Positions 39,747 through 47,293 of a stretch of DNA of 64,000 nt are shown one piece after another. The stretch covers positions 667,846 to 731,845 of the forward strand of contig JAVSMU010000001.1 of assembly GCA_032027045.1 (NCBI GenBank), written 5' to 3'. Both the position numbers and the translations under genes were made by a program. The notes beneath the pieces are model-generated. The model did not search any database. It worked only from the letters and a program-made list of their open reading frames with translations, and was not told where the DNA came from. Each line of letters begins with the position of its first letter. Within the stretch, counting starts at the first letter, position 1. Source of the DNA: Truepera sp. GTDB lineage: Bacteria; Deinococcota; Deinococci; Deinococcales; Trueperaceae.

Positions 39747-40922
39747 ATGAGAACGATCGTCGACCTCGCGAGCGAGCTTCAGCCCAAGACGGTAGCGACC
39801 CGCCGTGACCTTCACCGGCACCCGGAGACGGCCTTCGAGGAGCGCCGCACCATGGGGATCATTGCGGCGCGGCTTCGCGAACTCGGCCTGGAGCCGCGGG
39901 AGGCCGTCGGCGGCACCGGCGTGGTGGCCGTGTTCGATACGGGCAGACCGGGCGTCACCGTCATGGCGCGCGCCGACATGGACGCGCTGCCGGTGACCGA
40001 AGAGAACGACGTGGAGTACCGGTCCCGGGCACCTGGCAAGATGCACGCTTGCGGCCACGACGGGCATGTGGCGGTGCTACTCAGCGTGGTTGAGATCGTG
40101 CTGGCGCGCGCCGCACAGCTTGCCGGCCGCGTGGTGTTTGTGTTCCAACCCGCGGAGGAGATCGTGCGCGGCGCGCGGGCCATGCTCGAAGACGGGGCGC
40201 TCGACGGCCTCGACGTCGATCACGTGATCGGCCTTCACCTCTCGAGCAACCACGAGGTGGGAACCGTTGCCGTGCGCGAAGGGCCGGCCATGGCCGCCAC
40301 CGACTCGTTCCGCCTGGTCGTCAAGGGACGCGGTGGGCACGCCGCCTATCCGCACGCCTGCATCGACCCGATCGTCGCGGCCTCGCAGGTCGTGCTGTCG
40401 TTGCAGACGCTGGTGAGCCGCGAGACCGACCCGATCGACCAGTCGGTCATCAGCATCACGAGCTTCCATGGCGGCACGGCCTTCAACATCATCCCGGAGG
40501 AGGTGGAGTTGAAGGGCACGCTGCGCACGTTCGATGCAGGCACGCGCGCGAGGCTCCGCGCCCGCATCCTCGAGGTGGCCGAGGCGACCGCCAAGCTGCT
40601 CCGCTGCTCACTGGAGCAGGAGTGGTCCGAGGGCACGCCAGCCGTCGTGAACGACCCCACGTCCGTTGAGCGGTTCCGCAAGGTTGCCGCCCAGGTAGTG
40701 GGAGACGAGAACGTGACGCTACAAGCGCCCATCATGGGCGGCGACGACATGGCGCTGTGGCTTTCGCAGGCGCGCGGCTGCTACTTCTTCGTGGGTACGA
40801 GCTCTGGTCCCGACACGTCCTGGGCGCACCACCATCCGCGCTTCGACGTGGACGAGCGCGGGCTCGAGGTGGCGGTGGCGCTGCTGGCCTCGGGCGTGGC
40901 CGACCTGATGGGCGGCGACTAG
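39747..40922 (+). CDS. M20-family amidohydrolase / metallopeptidase
   Basis: This 391-residue cytoplasmic enzyme of the hippurate hydrolase / IAA-amino-acid hydrolase group cleaves N-acyl amino acids using a di-metal centre. Metal-binding motifs are 'RADMDALPVTEE', 'KMHACGHDGHVAVLL', 'FQPAEEIVRGARAML' and the C-terminal 'WAHHHPRFDVDE'. The lid-domain region 'GRGGHAAYPHACIDPI' is typical. The native substrate (N-acetyl-diaminopimelate, hippurate or another amide) cannot be told. It is probably not part of the SARP group because it has its own TANNNT box and no paired heptamers. Confidence 0.9.
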   Translation: MRTIVDLASELQPKTVATRRDLHRHPETAFEERRTMGIIAARLRELGLEPREAVGGTGVVAVFDTGRPGVTVMARADMDALPVTEENDVEYRSRAPGKMHACGHDGHVAVLLSVVEIVLARAAQLAGRVVFVFQPAEEIVRGARAMLEDGALDGLDVDHVIGLHLSSNHEVGTVAVREGPAMAATDSFRLVVKGRGGHAAYPHACIDPIVAASQVVLSLQTLVSRETDPIDQSVISITSFHGGTAFNIIPEEVELKGTLRTFDAGTRARLRARILEVAEATAKLLRCSLEQEWSEGTPAVVNDPTSVERFRKVAAQVVGDENVTLQAPIMGGDDMALWLSQARGCYFFVGTSSGPDTSWAHHHPRFDVDERGLEVAVALLASGVADLMGGD

Positions 40923-40954
40923 CCCGGAAGCGCGCTCCTCATAGCCACGAGTGA

Positions 40955-40980
40955 CGGGCCCCACCGTGAGATGGGGCCCG
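40955..40980. terminator. Bidirectional terminator hairpin between convergent genes
   Basis: A 9-bp perfect GC-rich stem (40955-40963 with 40972-40980) has an 8-nt loop. It lies between the 3' ends of the M20 gene and the CsgG-like gene, so it can end transcription from both sides. No T-run is evident on the + strand. Confidence 0.7.
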
Positions 40981-41004
40981 CTCCAGGCATGGTTACCCGG
41001 GCTC

Positions 41005-41643
41005 TTAGAACTTGGCGCGCAGCGCCGCCACCACCTGGTTGATGGCGGAGTTCGCCGCCTCGGCGAACAGGGGACCGACCGTCGGGTCGTTGTAGCTGAC
41101 GTTCCCAGCGACCGGGACGTTGCTCACGCTGATGTTCGGGCTCATGGCCTCGCCCGACCCCTTCTTCGACACGACGACCTCGCCGGTCACGATGTCGGTG
41201 GCGCGCACGTCGACCTCGATCTGGGCCTTCGTCTCGCCCAGGGTGACGCCGAACAGGCTGCCACCGGGCCGGGCAACGGTGGCGCGGGTGACGGTGCCTG
41301 TTACCACGTAACCTGCGCCGGCCGCCTTGGCCAGGGCGACGGGGTCGAGCGACTCCATGCCCTGCTTCTCGATGATGGTCTGCAGCTCGCTGCGCTCGAC
41401 GATCACGTAGCAGCCGGACTCCTTGAGCAGCGTGATGAGGCGCGCGGTGGCGGCCTCCTCGACGCCCACTACGCTCACGCCGCCACCCTGGCCGGACGTG
41501 TTCTGGAAGTCGACGACCGCCACGGTCGGTATCGGATCCGAGACGCAGGCGGCGGGTCCGGCGGTGACCTCGGTCGTGGGGGCGCAAGCACCGAGCAAGG
41601 CGGTGGCAACGGCGATCAGGGCGACTATGGGTCTACGCAACAT
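41005..41643 (-). CDS. CsgG/HfaB-like lipoprotein
   Basis: This 212-residue exported lipoprotein has a signal ending in 'ALLGAC' with the lipid-bearing Cys at residue 20. The body matches the CsgG-type pattern: 'PTVAVVDFQNTSGQ' at the start of the domain, 'VEEAATARLITLLKESGCYVIVERSELQTIIEKQGM', 'ALAKAAGAGYVVTGTVTRA' and a C-terminal 'NSAINQVVAAL' helix. Such proteins form or support outer-membrane secretion or assembly complexes. GAGGAG lies upstream of the ATG. Its promoter carries SARP site 3, so it could help assemble or export the secreted proteins encoded 3-12 kb upstream. Confidence 0.78.
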   Translation of the reverse strand: MLRRPIVALIAVATALLGACAPTTEVTAGPAACVSDPIPTVAVVDFQNTSGQGGGVSVVGVEEAATARLITLLKESGCYVIVERSELQTIIEKQGMESLDPVALAKAAGAGYVVTGTVTRATVARPGGSLFGVTLGETKAQIEVDVRATDIVTGEVVVSKKGSGEAMSPNISVSNVPVAGNVSYNDPTVGPLFAEAANSAINQVVAALRAKF

Positions 41644-41700
41644 TGTGGCTCCTCTTCCGCAACGAACGTCGCTGGACGATCGGGGTGATTTCCGTGACCA

Positions 41701-41732
41701 ACGCTACCAGAAAGGCGTCAAAGACCCATCAA
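41701..41732 (-). promoter_or_regulatory. SARP-type operator and promoter (site 3)
   Basis: Read on the minus strand: TTGATGG (41732-41726), 4 nt, TTGACGC (41721-41715), 8 nt, TAGCGT (41706-41701). This is the same heptamer-4-heptamer order as sites 1 and 2, with one base less before the -10 box. The CsgG-like gene starts about 58 nt downstream of the -10. Confidence 0.6.
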
Positions 41733-41800
41733 TGAGGGCGCCGCCGGCCGAGATGGCGCAGCGCTACGAGCGCCGCCCGGGGCGCGGCTCAGGGCGCCGC

Positions 41801-43138
41801 TCAGGGCGTGAGCCGCTGCGCGTCTCGCGGGAAGGCCCTCGCGAAGCGGATGTTGTGGATTCCGAGCAGCAGCGCCGTAAGCCTCTCGGCGCCTATGGCG
41901 AAGCCCCCGTGAGGTGGCATGCCGTGCTTGAACACCTCGAGGTAATCGGCGAAGGCCTGGGGGTCCATGTTGCGCTTGCGGAGTTCCTCCTCCAGCACCT
42001 CGGGCCGGTGGGCGCGCTGCCCGCCGGAGGTGATCTCGACGCCCCGGAAGATGAGGTCCAGCCCGCGGGTGAGGCCGTTCTCGAGGGGGTAGGTGTAGAA
42101 CGGCCTGGCCGCCTGCGGGTACTTGGTCACGAACACGAAGTCGGAGCCGTGTTCCTCCTTGGCCCAACGGCCCAGCAGGCGTTCCGCCTCTGGATCGAGG
42201 TCCTTGCCGCCGGAGACGTGCCCGTAACGGTCGGCCACCAGGTCGCGGGCCACGAGGAGTTCGATGCGCGGGAAGGCCACCTCGTAGTCCGGTAGTTCCG
42301 CGCCTAGGGTGGCGAGTTCCGGGCCGCAACGCTCGGCCACGCCCGCCAGCATCCTCTTGAGGAGGGCCTCCTCCAGCTCCATCACGTCGTTCTCGTCCTG
42401 TATGAAGCCCAGCTCGACGTCGAGCGACAGGTACTCGGAGAGGTGGCGATGCGTGTGGCTCTTCTCCGCGCGGTAAACGGGCGCCGTCTCGTAGACCCGT
42501 TCGAACACCGCCACCATGATCTGCTTGTAGAGCTGCGGCGACTGCGCCAGGTACGCGCGCCGGCCGTAATAGTCGACCTCGAAGAGGTTGGCGCCCCCCT
42601 CGGCGCCGGCCGAGACGAGCTTGGGAGTGAAGATCTCGGTGAAGTCCTGGCCGTCCAGGTAGGCGCGGAAGCCGCGTACCAGCTCGGCCTGCACCTTGAG
42701 GACCGCGCGGCTCTTGGGGCTGCGGACCGTGACGTGGCGGTACTGGAGCAGCGTTTCAGGGTTGGCGTGCCACTCCTCCTTGGAAAGCTCGACGGGGGGC
42801 GGCAGCGTCGCCGCGCTCAGGGTCTCGAGGGAGTCGGCCTGCACCTCGTAGCCGCCCGGGGCCTTCGCGTGGGCCACCACCTTGCCGGTCAGGCGCACGC
42901 AGCTCTCGTGGAGCGGCACGTCGATGCCCTCGAGCACGCACTGCACGACGCCACTGCGGTCGCGAAGCAGGAGAAAGCGGATCCCGCCCAGGTCGCGGCG
43001 CGTGAGGATCCAACCCTGGAGGCCAACCCGTTCGCCGTCGTGCGCCGCCAGGTCACGGACCAGCACCCGTGACACGGCGTTCCCGGGGGCCGCGCCCGAG
43101 AACGCTTCCGAACCTGCTTCCAACTCGTTGCTGGTCAT
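41801..43138 (-). CDS. aspS: Aspartyl-tRNA synthetase, archaeal/eukaryal type
   Basis: This 445-residue class II synthetase has an OB-fold anticodon domain (about 27-120, 'ERVGLQGWILTRRDLGGIRFLLLRDRSGVVQCVL'). The catalytic domain shows 'EIFTPKLVSAGAEGGANLFEV' (motif 1), 'YETAPVYRAEKSHTHRHLSEYLSLDVEL' (motif 2) and 'GGFAIGAERLTALLLG' (motif 3). The length and lack of a GAD insertion show the archaeal type (AspRS2), which in Deinococcus and Thermus is non-discriminating and supplies Asp-tRNA-Asn for amidation; that role here is inferred. AGGAGG lies 6 nt before the ATG. A leader ORF and strong hairpin lie upstream. Confidence 0.92.
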   Translation of the reverse strand: MTSNELEAGSEAFSGAAPGNAVSRVLVRDLAAHDGERVGLQGWILTRRDLGGIRFLLLRDRSGVVQCVLEGIDVPLHESCVRLTGKVVAHAKAPGGYEVQADSLETLSAATLPPPVELSKEEWHANPETLLQYRHVTVRSPKSRAVLKVQAELVRGFRAYLDGQDFTEIFTPKLVSAGAEGGANLFEVDYYGRRAYLAQSPQLYKQIMVAVFERVYETAPVYRAEKSHTHRHLSEYLSLDVELGFIQDENDVMELEEALLKRMLAGVAERCGPELATLGAELPDYEVAFPRIELLVARDLVADRYGHVSGGKDLDPEAERLLGRWAKEEHGSDFVFVTKYPQAARPFYTYPLENGLTRGLDLIFRGVEITSGGQRAHRPEVLEEELRKRNMDPQAFADYLEVFKHGMPPHGGFAIGAERLTALLLGIHNIRFARAFPRDAQRLTP

Positions 43139-43192
43139 CGCCTGCCTCCTGGCTGGGGCTCGAGTGCCGCCGCTTGTTGTGCGTCAAACGAG

Positions 43193-43224
43193 AGGACCCC
43201 CGAGGGCCGCGCCTCGGGGGTCCT
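43193..43224 (-). terminator. Hairpin in the aspS leader (possible attenuator)
   Basis: A perfect 13-bp stem (43193-43205 with 43212-43224) has a 6-nt loop. On the aspS mRNA it lies about 20 nt after the leader ORF stop and 54 nt before the aspS start. It is followed by CTCTCGTTTG, only a weak U-tract. It could be an attenuator or a simple terminator for upstream transcription. No T-box motif was found nearby. Confidence 0.55.
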
Positions 43225-43245
43225 TATGGGGTGCCCTGATCGCGC

Positions 43246-43308
43246 CTAGGCCCTGAGCCGCCTTGGATCCGGATTGGCCTGGGTGGCGAGGGCGTAGGCA
43301 CACGTCAT
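43246..43308 (-). CDS. Putative 20-aa leader peptide upstream of aspS
   Basis: A 20-codon ORF starts with ATG 43308 and ends with TAG. The promoter TTGACT-17-TAACGT ends 7 nt before the ATG, so the peptide would be translated from a leaderless mRNA. The peptide (MTCAYALATQANPDPRRLRA) contains one Asn (AAT) and one Asp (GAT) codon three apart; these are the less common synonyms in this GC-rich genome. Its stop is 22 nt before the strong hairpin. The arrangement resembles a translation-coupled attenuator that senses Asp/Asn-tRNA charging, but two codons would be a weak signal. Confidence 0.45.
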   Translation of the reverse strand: MTCAYALATQANPDPRRLRA

Positions 43309-43315
43309 GCGCGCT

Positions 43316-43344
43316 ACGTTAGCAGGAGGGTCGCCCGTAGTCAA
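43316..43344 (-). promoter_or_regulatory. Promoter of aspS leader
   Basis: TTGACT (43344-43339), 17 nt, TAACGT (43321-43316), 7 nt, ATG 43308. This is one of the best consensus promoters in the window. Confidence 0.7.
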
Positions 43345-43365
43345 CGCGGCGCGCGGGCCGAACCC

Positions 43366-43611
43366 TCAGACGCGCGAGCGAGCGTGCACACCCGTGCCGG
43401 ACGAGGTCTCGGCGCCGCCGAAGAGGCTCGGGAGCATGACGATCCCGGCGAGCCCGACGAGGGTGTAGATGATGGACGAGATGGCGTTCTTCTGACCGAA
43501 CGAGTCGCCGGTGACGGCGGCTACGAGGTCGAAGCCGAAGAGGCCGACGAGCAGCCAGTTGAGGGCGCCTATTATCACGAGCAGCAGCGAGATCAGCTTG
43601 ACGGTACGCAT
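43366..43611 (-). CDS. DUF378 family membrane protein
   Basis: This 81-residue inner-membrane protein has two hydrophobic segments (residues 5-30 and 46-62). The family pattern 'ISLLLVIIGALNWLLVGLFGFDLVAAVTG' and 'IIYTLVGLAGIVML' matches DUF378 (YuzA-like) proteins, whose function is unknown. GGAGG lies 7 nt before the ATG, and the promoter is TTGACA-17-TATAGT. It is divergent from a MerR-B12 regulator whose -35 box overlaps its own, so it is a likely target of that regulator. Confidence 0.85.
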   Translation of the reverse strand: MRTVKLISLLLVIIGALNWLLVGLFGFDLVAAVTGDSFGQKNAISSIIYTLVGLAGIVMLPSLFGGAETSSGTGVHARSRV

Positions 43612-43662
43612 GGTGTTTCCTCCTATGGGTAACCCCGGACCGTCTGTCCAAGGTTTGTCTAG

Positions 43663-43691
43663 ACTATACAGAGATGACTAGGGCTTGTCAA
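43663..43691 (-). promoter_or_regulatory. Promoter of DUF378 gene
   Basis: TTGACA (43691-43686), 17 nt, TATAGT (43668-43663). Near-consensus; the message would begin about 43656 with a 45-nt leader. Its -35 element overlaps the TTGTCA -35 of the divergent MerR-type gene. TGTC(C/T)A(A/G) words at 43645 and 43656 (11 bp apart) and TGTCAAGG at 43686 could be regulator sites. Confidence 0.7.
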
Positions 43692-43713
43692 GGGCGCGTC
43701 TAAGGCATAGGCT
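43685..43713 (+). promoter_or_regulatory. Promoter of MerR-B12 regulator gene
   Basis: TTGTCA (43685-43690), 17 nt, TAGGCT (43708-43713), 6 nt, ATG 43720. The -35 shares five bases with the opposing DUF378 -35, so RNA polymerase or the regulator can occupy only one promoter at a time. Confidence 0.6.
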
Positions 43714-43719
43714 CAGGAC

Positions 43720-44634
43720 ATGTTCACTATCAAGGAAGCAGCCGAGCGAGCGAAACTCAGCCCCGACCTGCTCAGGGCGTGGGAGCGGCGCTACGGCGTG
43801 GTGAGCCCAACGCGCTCCGCGAGCGGCTACCGCCTCTATAGCGCCACCGACATCGAGCGACTGGCGCGCATGCGGCGACTCGTCGCCGGCGGCTACAGGC
43901 CCCTGGAGGCGGCGCTCCACCTCGACTCACATGATCCAGGGCCGGCCTCCCGGGCAGTGGACGGCGGAGGCGGAGCGGCAACCGTGAAGACCCACGCCAC
44001 CGAGGCCACACCGGGGGCAGATAGAGCGCTCGTGGATGCGGCCGCAGCCTTGGACCCTGCAGCCCTTCGGGAGTTCTTCGACGGGCTGGGCGCGCTTGGG
44101 TCGTTCGAAGCCGCAGTGACCGCCCGGCTGTTTCCGGCCTTGCGCGCCCTGGGAGAGGCGTGGGCGGACGGCACCGTCTCGGTCGCGGGCGAGCACATGG
44201 CCGCCGCGGCGGCGTTGCGCTGGCTCGGCCTTCAGTACGAGGCCGCAGCGCGAGACTCGCCCCGGCCCCGGGTCCTCGTCGGGCTTCCGCCCGGGTCTCA
44301 CCACGAGCTCGGCGCCCTTGCCCACGCCGTTGCACTGAGGCGTCACGGGCTGGATGTTCTGTACCTGGGGAAGAACCTGCCGGTGGAGGACTGGATAACT
44401 GCGACGAGCAACACGGGCGCACGACTCGTGCTCGTCGGGGTGGCGCTCGAGGCCGACGTGATCCCCGCCTCGAGAGTGGCCGGCGCCTTAAGGGCGGCGG
44501 TGACCGCTACGAGCGTGTCGTTCGGGGGTGCCGCGGCCGGCGCAGAGAGACTACGCGCGTTCGGAGATGAGTTGCCGGCCGACTTCGCCCTGGCAGCCGC
44601 CAAGGTCGACGAGATCCTCGGCGGGGGACAGTAG
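43720..44634 (+). CDS. MerR-family regulator with cobalamin-binding domain (LitR/CarH-like)
   Basis: This 304-residue putative light-responsive repressor has a MerR winged helix (1-70, 'FTIKEAAERAKLSPDLLRAWERRYGVVSPTRSASGYRLYSATD'). A four-helix region follows, with the W-x9-EH cap motif (Trp148, Glu158-His159). The Rossmann-like B12-binding domain has 'PPGSHHELG'; His195 is a candidate lower axial cobalt ligand (xHxxG with Ser in place of the usual acidic residue). Related CarH proteins bind adenosylcobalamin, repress in the dark and release DNA in light. Here the divergent DUF378 gene and possibly its own gene are likely targets. No carotenoid or photolyase gene is next to it. Confidence 0.82.
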   Translation: MFTIKEAAERAKLSPDLLRAWERRYGVVSPTRSASGYRLYSATDIERLARMRRLVAGGYRPLEAALHLDSHDPGPASRAVDGGGGAATVKTHATEATPGADRALVDAAAALDPAALREFFDGLGALGSFEAAVTARLFPALRALGEAWADGTVSVAGEHMAAAAALRWLGLQYEAAARDSPRPRVLVGLPPGSHHELGALAHAVALRRHGLDVLYLGKNLPVEDWITATSNTGARLVLVGVALEADVIPASRVAGALRAAVTATSVSFGGAAAGAERLRAFGDELPADFALAAAKVDEILGGGQ

Positions 44635-44642
44635 TTCCCCCC

Positions 44643-44672
44643 GATCGAGCATGACCTGATCGAGCATGACGC
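44643..44672. repeat. 15-bp tandem duplication
   Basis: GATCGAGCATGAC is repeated at 44643 and 44658 (15-bp period) between the MerR-type gene and the convergent nucleotidyltransferase-like gene. It may be chance or slippage. Confidence 0.5.
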
Positions 44673-44697
44673 CGCCGCAAGCCATCCGTGGCGTTCC

Positions 44698-45123
44698 CTA
44701 CCCGCGGTGCTCGCGTGTGCGCATCAGGTGCTCTTGGATGCGCGCCAGGTGCTCCCGGTCCTTGGGCCGGTCCAGTTTCTCTTTCATGGCGATGACGTCC
44801 TCGAGTGGGACGCACGGCACGCCTAGCACCGATTCGGCGCGGTCCACCAGCGTATCGGCGTTTTCTCCCAGCCAACCATCATAGATCTCGACGTCTTCGC
44901 CGACGCTGACCCGTGAATCCTGGCGCCCTTCATCCAGCACGGCCTTCCCGGCCGCTACGAGGCTCAACGCCTGGTCCCAGGCGGCCCCGCGCGCGACGAT
45001 GTCCAGGTCACTGGCTTCTTCCAGGATGCCGCGCAAGACGAGCGACGCGCTCGAGTGCAGGGCGTAATCGCCGTTGGGGAGGGAGAGCTCCGCCAACCTG
45101 GGTAAGATCTCCGCCGCTTTCAC
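44698..45123 (-). CDS. Nucleotidyltransferase-fold protein (AbiEii/MNT-like)
   Basis: This 141-residue protein resembles small nucleotidyltransferases: 'NGDYALHSSASLVLRGILEEASDLDIVARG' matches the G-S/G-x-AL...L...(S/T)xDxD(I/L) pattern with Asp residues as metal ligands. Related proteins act in DNA-repair, antibiotic-modification or toxin-antitoxin systems, but no partner is seen here. The GTG start lies 6 nt after TATACT. Earlier starts are unsupported. It is divergent from catalase and convergent with the MerR-type gene. Confidence 0.6.
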   Translation of the reverse strand: MKAAEILPRLAELSLPNGDYALHSSASLVLRGILEEASDLDIVARGAAWDQALSLVAAGKAVLDEGRQDSRVSVGEDVEIYDGWLGENADTLVDRAESVLGVPCVPLEDVIAMKEKLDRPKDREHLARIQEHLMRTREHRG

Positions 45124-45129
45124 GCGGCG

Positions 45130-45135
45130 AGTATA
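45130..45135 (-). promoter_or_regulatory. -10 box, leaderless start of 45123 gene
   Basis: TATACT, then CGCCGC, then GTG. Confidence 0.5.
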
Positions 45136-45314
45136 AGGGGAGGGCGGGCATGGGGGCATCCGTAGCGTGGGCGCCGTCGCAAGAGTCCGGCGGGAGGCGG
45201 GGAACCTCGCCCATGCCGAGCGCTCCGAGCAGTCTGCGCAGTTGTTCGCGTATGAGCCCAGTAGCAGCCGTGGTTACTACGGAACGCCAAAGTTCAGTTC
45301 ATGGTCCAACCACT

Positions 45315-45338
45315 AATGCCTATTGCAATGCCTATCGC
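45315..45338. repeat. 12-bp tandem repeat upstream of catalase
   Basis: AATGCCTATTGC is followed directly by AATGCCTATCGC. The region 45160-45460 between the two divergent genes is less GC-rich than its surroundings; apart from this repeat I see no gene or consensus promoter. The repeat could be an operator. Confidence 0.5.
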
Positions 45339-45460
45339 TAGCCGCGGACATTTCTAAGTGCAACCAGTCGCCGGTGCAACTGCCGTGCGCCCTGCCTTCT
45401 GGGAGAATGGACGTCTGCAGAGCGAAGGTCGATGAACGTCAAGGGAGGCAATCGAGAGCC

Positions 45461-47212
45461 ATGGACGACAACAAGAAGCACAAGGCGTCGGTCAAAGGTC
45501 ACGACAGGCTACGTTCGAGCGGTGAAGCAAGCACCGACTCCACGTTGACCACGCGTCAAGGGCATCCGGTCACCAACAATCAAGCTCAACGCACGATTGG
45601 CAGCCGGGGACCGGCGACGTTGGAGAACTACCAGTTCCTCGAGAAGATCAGCCACTTCGACCGGGAGCGCGTGCCCGAACGCGTGGTGCACGCCCGCGGC
45701 TTCGTCGCTTACGGCGAGTTCGAGGCCACCGGCAAGATCGGTGACGAACCTGCGGCCAAGTACACCCGCGCCAAGCTGTTCCAGGAGCAGGGGAAGAAGA
45801 CGCCGCTGGCCGTCCGCTTCTCGACGGTCATCGGCGGCCGCGACTCGTCCGAGGTCGCGCGCGACCCCCGGGGCTTCGCCGTCAAGTTCTATACCGAGGA
45901 CGGGAACTGGGACCTCGTCGGGAACAACCTCGCGATCTTCTTCATCCGCGACGCCATCAAGTTCCCCGACGTCATCCACTCCCTCAAGCCCGATCCGGTG
46001 ACCTTCCGCCAGGAGCCGAACCGCATCTTCGACTTCATGAGCCAGTCGCCCGAGTCGATGCACATGCTGACGCACCTGTTCAGCCCGCGGGGCATCCCCG
46101 CCGGCTACCGTCACATGGAGGGCTTCGGGGTGAACACCTACAAGCTGGTGAACGCCCAGGGGCAGACCGTGCTGGTCAAGTACCACTGGCACCCGCGTCA
46201 GGGCGTCGTGAGCCTCACCCAGGCCGAGGCGGAGAAGGTCCAGGGCAAGGAACTCGGCTCGGCCTCGAAGGACCTGTACGAGGCGATCGAGCTGGGGCAC
46301 TACCCGCAGTGGGACTTCTTCGTCCAGATAATGGACGACCACGACCACCCGGAGCTCGACTGGGACCCCTTGGACGACACGAAGATCTGGCCGGAGGATC
46401 AGTTCCCGCTGCGCCACGTGGGGGTCATGACCCTCAACCGCAACGTCGAGGACTTCCATGACGAGAACGAACAGATCGCCATGGGTACGGGTGTGCTGGT
46501 CGACGGCCTCGACTTCTCCGACGACAAGATGCTGGTGGGCCGCACGTTCTCCTACTCGGACACGCAGCGCTACCGGGTGGGTAGCAACTACCTGCAGTTG
46601 CCCGTTAACCAGCCAAAGGGCGTTAACGGCCGGGTGCATACGCATCTGACGGGTGGACCCATGTCCTACGGCCGTGATCTGGCGCCGGGGCAGAATCCCC
46701 ACGTGAACTACGAACCGTCGATTCACGGGGGCCTGCACGAGGCGCAAGAGGCGGGGCCCGACGACCAACCCGAGGTGCGCGGCAAGGTGACGCGCGCCAT
46801 CATCGAGCGCCGCAACGACTACGTGCAGGCGCGCGGGCGCTACGACACCATGCTGCAGTGGGAGCGCGACGACCTGGTGCACAACATGATCGACAACCTC
46901 TCCCAGTGCGAGCGCGACGTGCAGGAGCGCATGTTGTGGCACTTCTTCCTGATCCACGACGACTACGGCAAGCGCGTGAGCCAGGGCCTGAACATGTCGG
47001 CCGCCGACGTGAAGCACCTCGAGTTGCTGCCCGGCCAGATCCTTACCGAGGAGGACGAACGCCGTCGTCAGAAGCTTGGCGAGAACGGTGACGTGATCGA
47101 TCCCAAGCGGTGGGGGAAGTGGACGAGCTCGGTGGAGAACCGCGCCGGCACCGCGGAGGAAGTGCTCGCGGGCAAGATCGCTTCCGCCGAGCGGGCAGAA
47201 GCAAGCCACTAG
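45461..47212 (+). CDS. katA: Monofunctional haem catalase
   Basis: This 583-residue peroxide-destroying enzyme has its catalytic His77 in '[10 protein letters not shown]' and the catalytic Asn in '[21 protein letters not shown]'. The proximal haem Tyr (near 365) is in '[23 protein letters not shown]'. The first 50 residues are a charged, low-complexity extension ('[20 protein letters not shown]'), longer than in small-subunit catalases, and about 80 residues follow the core. The start ATG has GGGAGG about 13 nt upstream; the long upstream extension of the frame is unlikely to be translated. An oxidative-stress gene near a B12 photoreceptor-like regulator is suggestive but unproven as a link. 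Confidence 0.92.
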   Translation: MDDNKKHKASVKGHDRLRSSGEASTDSTLTTRQGHPVTNNQAQRTIGSRGPATLENYQFLEKISHFDRERVPERVVHARGFVAYGEFEATGKIGDEPAAKYTRAKLFQEQGKKTPLAVRFSTVIGGRDSSEVARDPRGFAVKFYTEDGNWDLVGNNLAIFFIRDAIKFPDVIHSLKPDPVTFRQEPNRIFDFMSQSPESMHMLTHLFSPRGIPAGYRHMEGFGVNTYKLVNAQGQTVLVKYHWHPRQGVVSLTQAEAEKVQGKELGSASKDLYEAIELGHYPQWDFFVQIMDDHDHPELDWDPLDDTKIWPEDQFPLRHVGVMTLNRNVEDFHDENEQIAMGTGVLVDGLDFSDDKMLVGRTFSYSDTQRYRVGSNYLQLPVNQPKGVNGRVHTHLTGGPMSYGRDLAPGQNPHVNYEPSIHGGLHEAQEAGPDDQPEVRGKVTRAIIERRNDYVQARGRYDTMLQWERDDLVHNMIDNLSQCERDVQERMLWHFFLIHDDYGKRVSQGLNMSAADVKHLELLPGQILTEEDERRRQKLGENGDVIDPKRWGKWTSSVENRAGTAEEVLAGKIASAERAEASH

Positions 47213-47293
47213 GCGTGCTTGGTCGGCTCCTCGAGGGGGACGCCGGCACGAGGCAGTAATCGTGGCCCCCGGCGGGCACGCGGGCTCCTGAGG

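Noticed and set aside
43139-43317. T-box riboswitch in the aspS leader
   Set aside because: I looked for the AGGGTGGNACCGCG-type antiterminator sequence on the minus strand and did not find it; a leader ORF with hairpin fits better.
45323-45460. Longer catalase N-terminus
   Set aside because: The extra 46 residues are unlike catalases and lie in the presumed promoter region; ATG 45461 follows a GGGAGG site.
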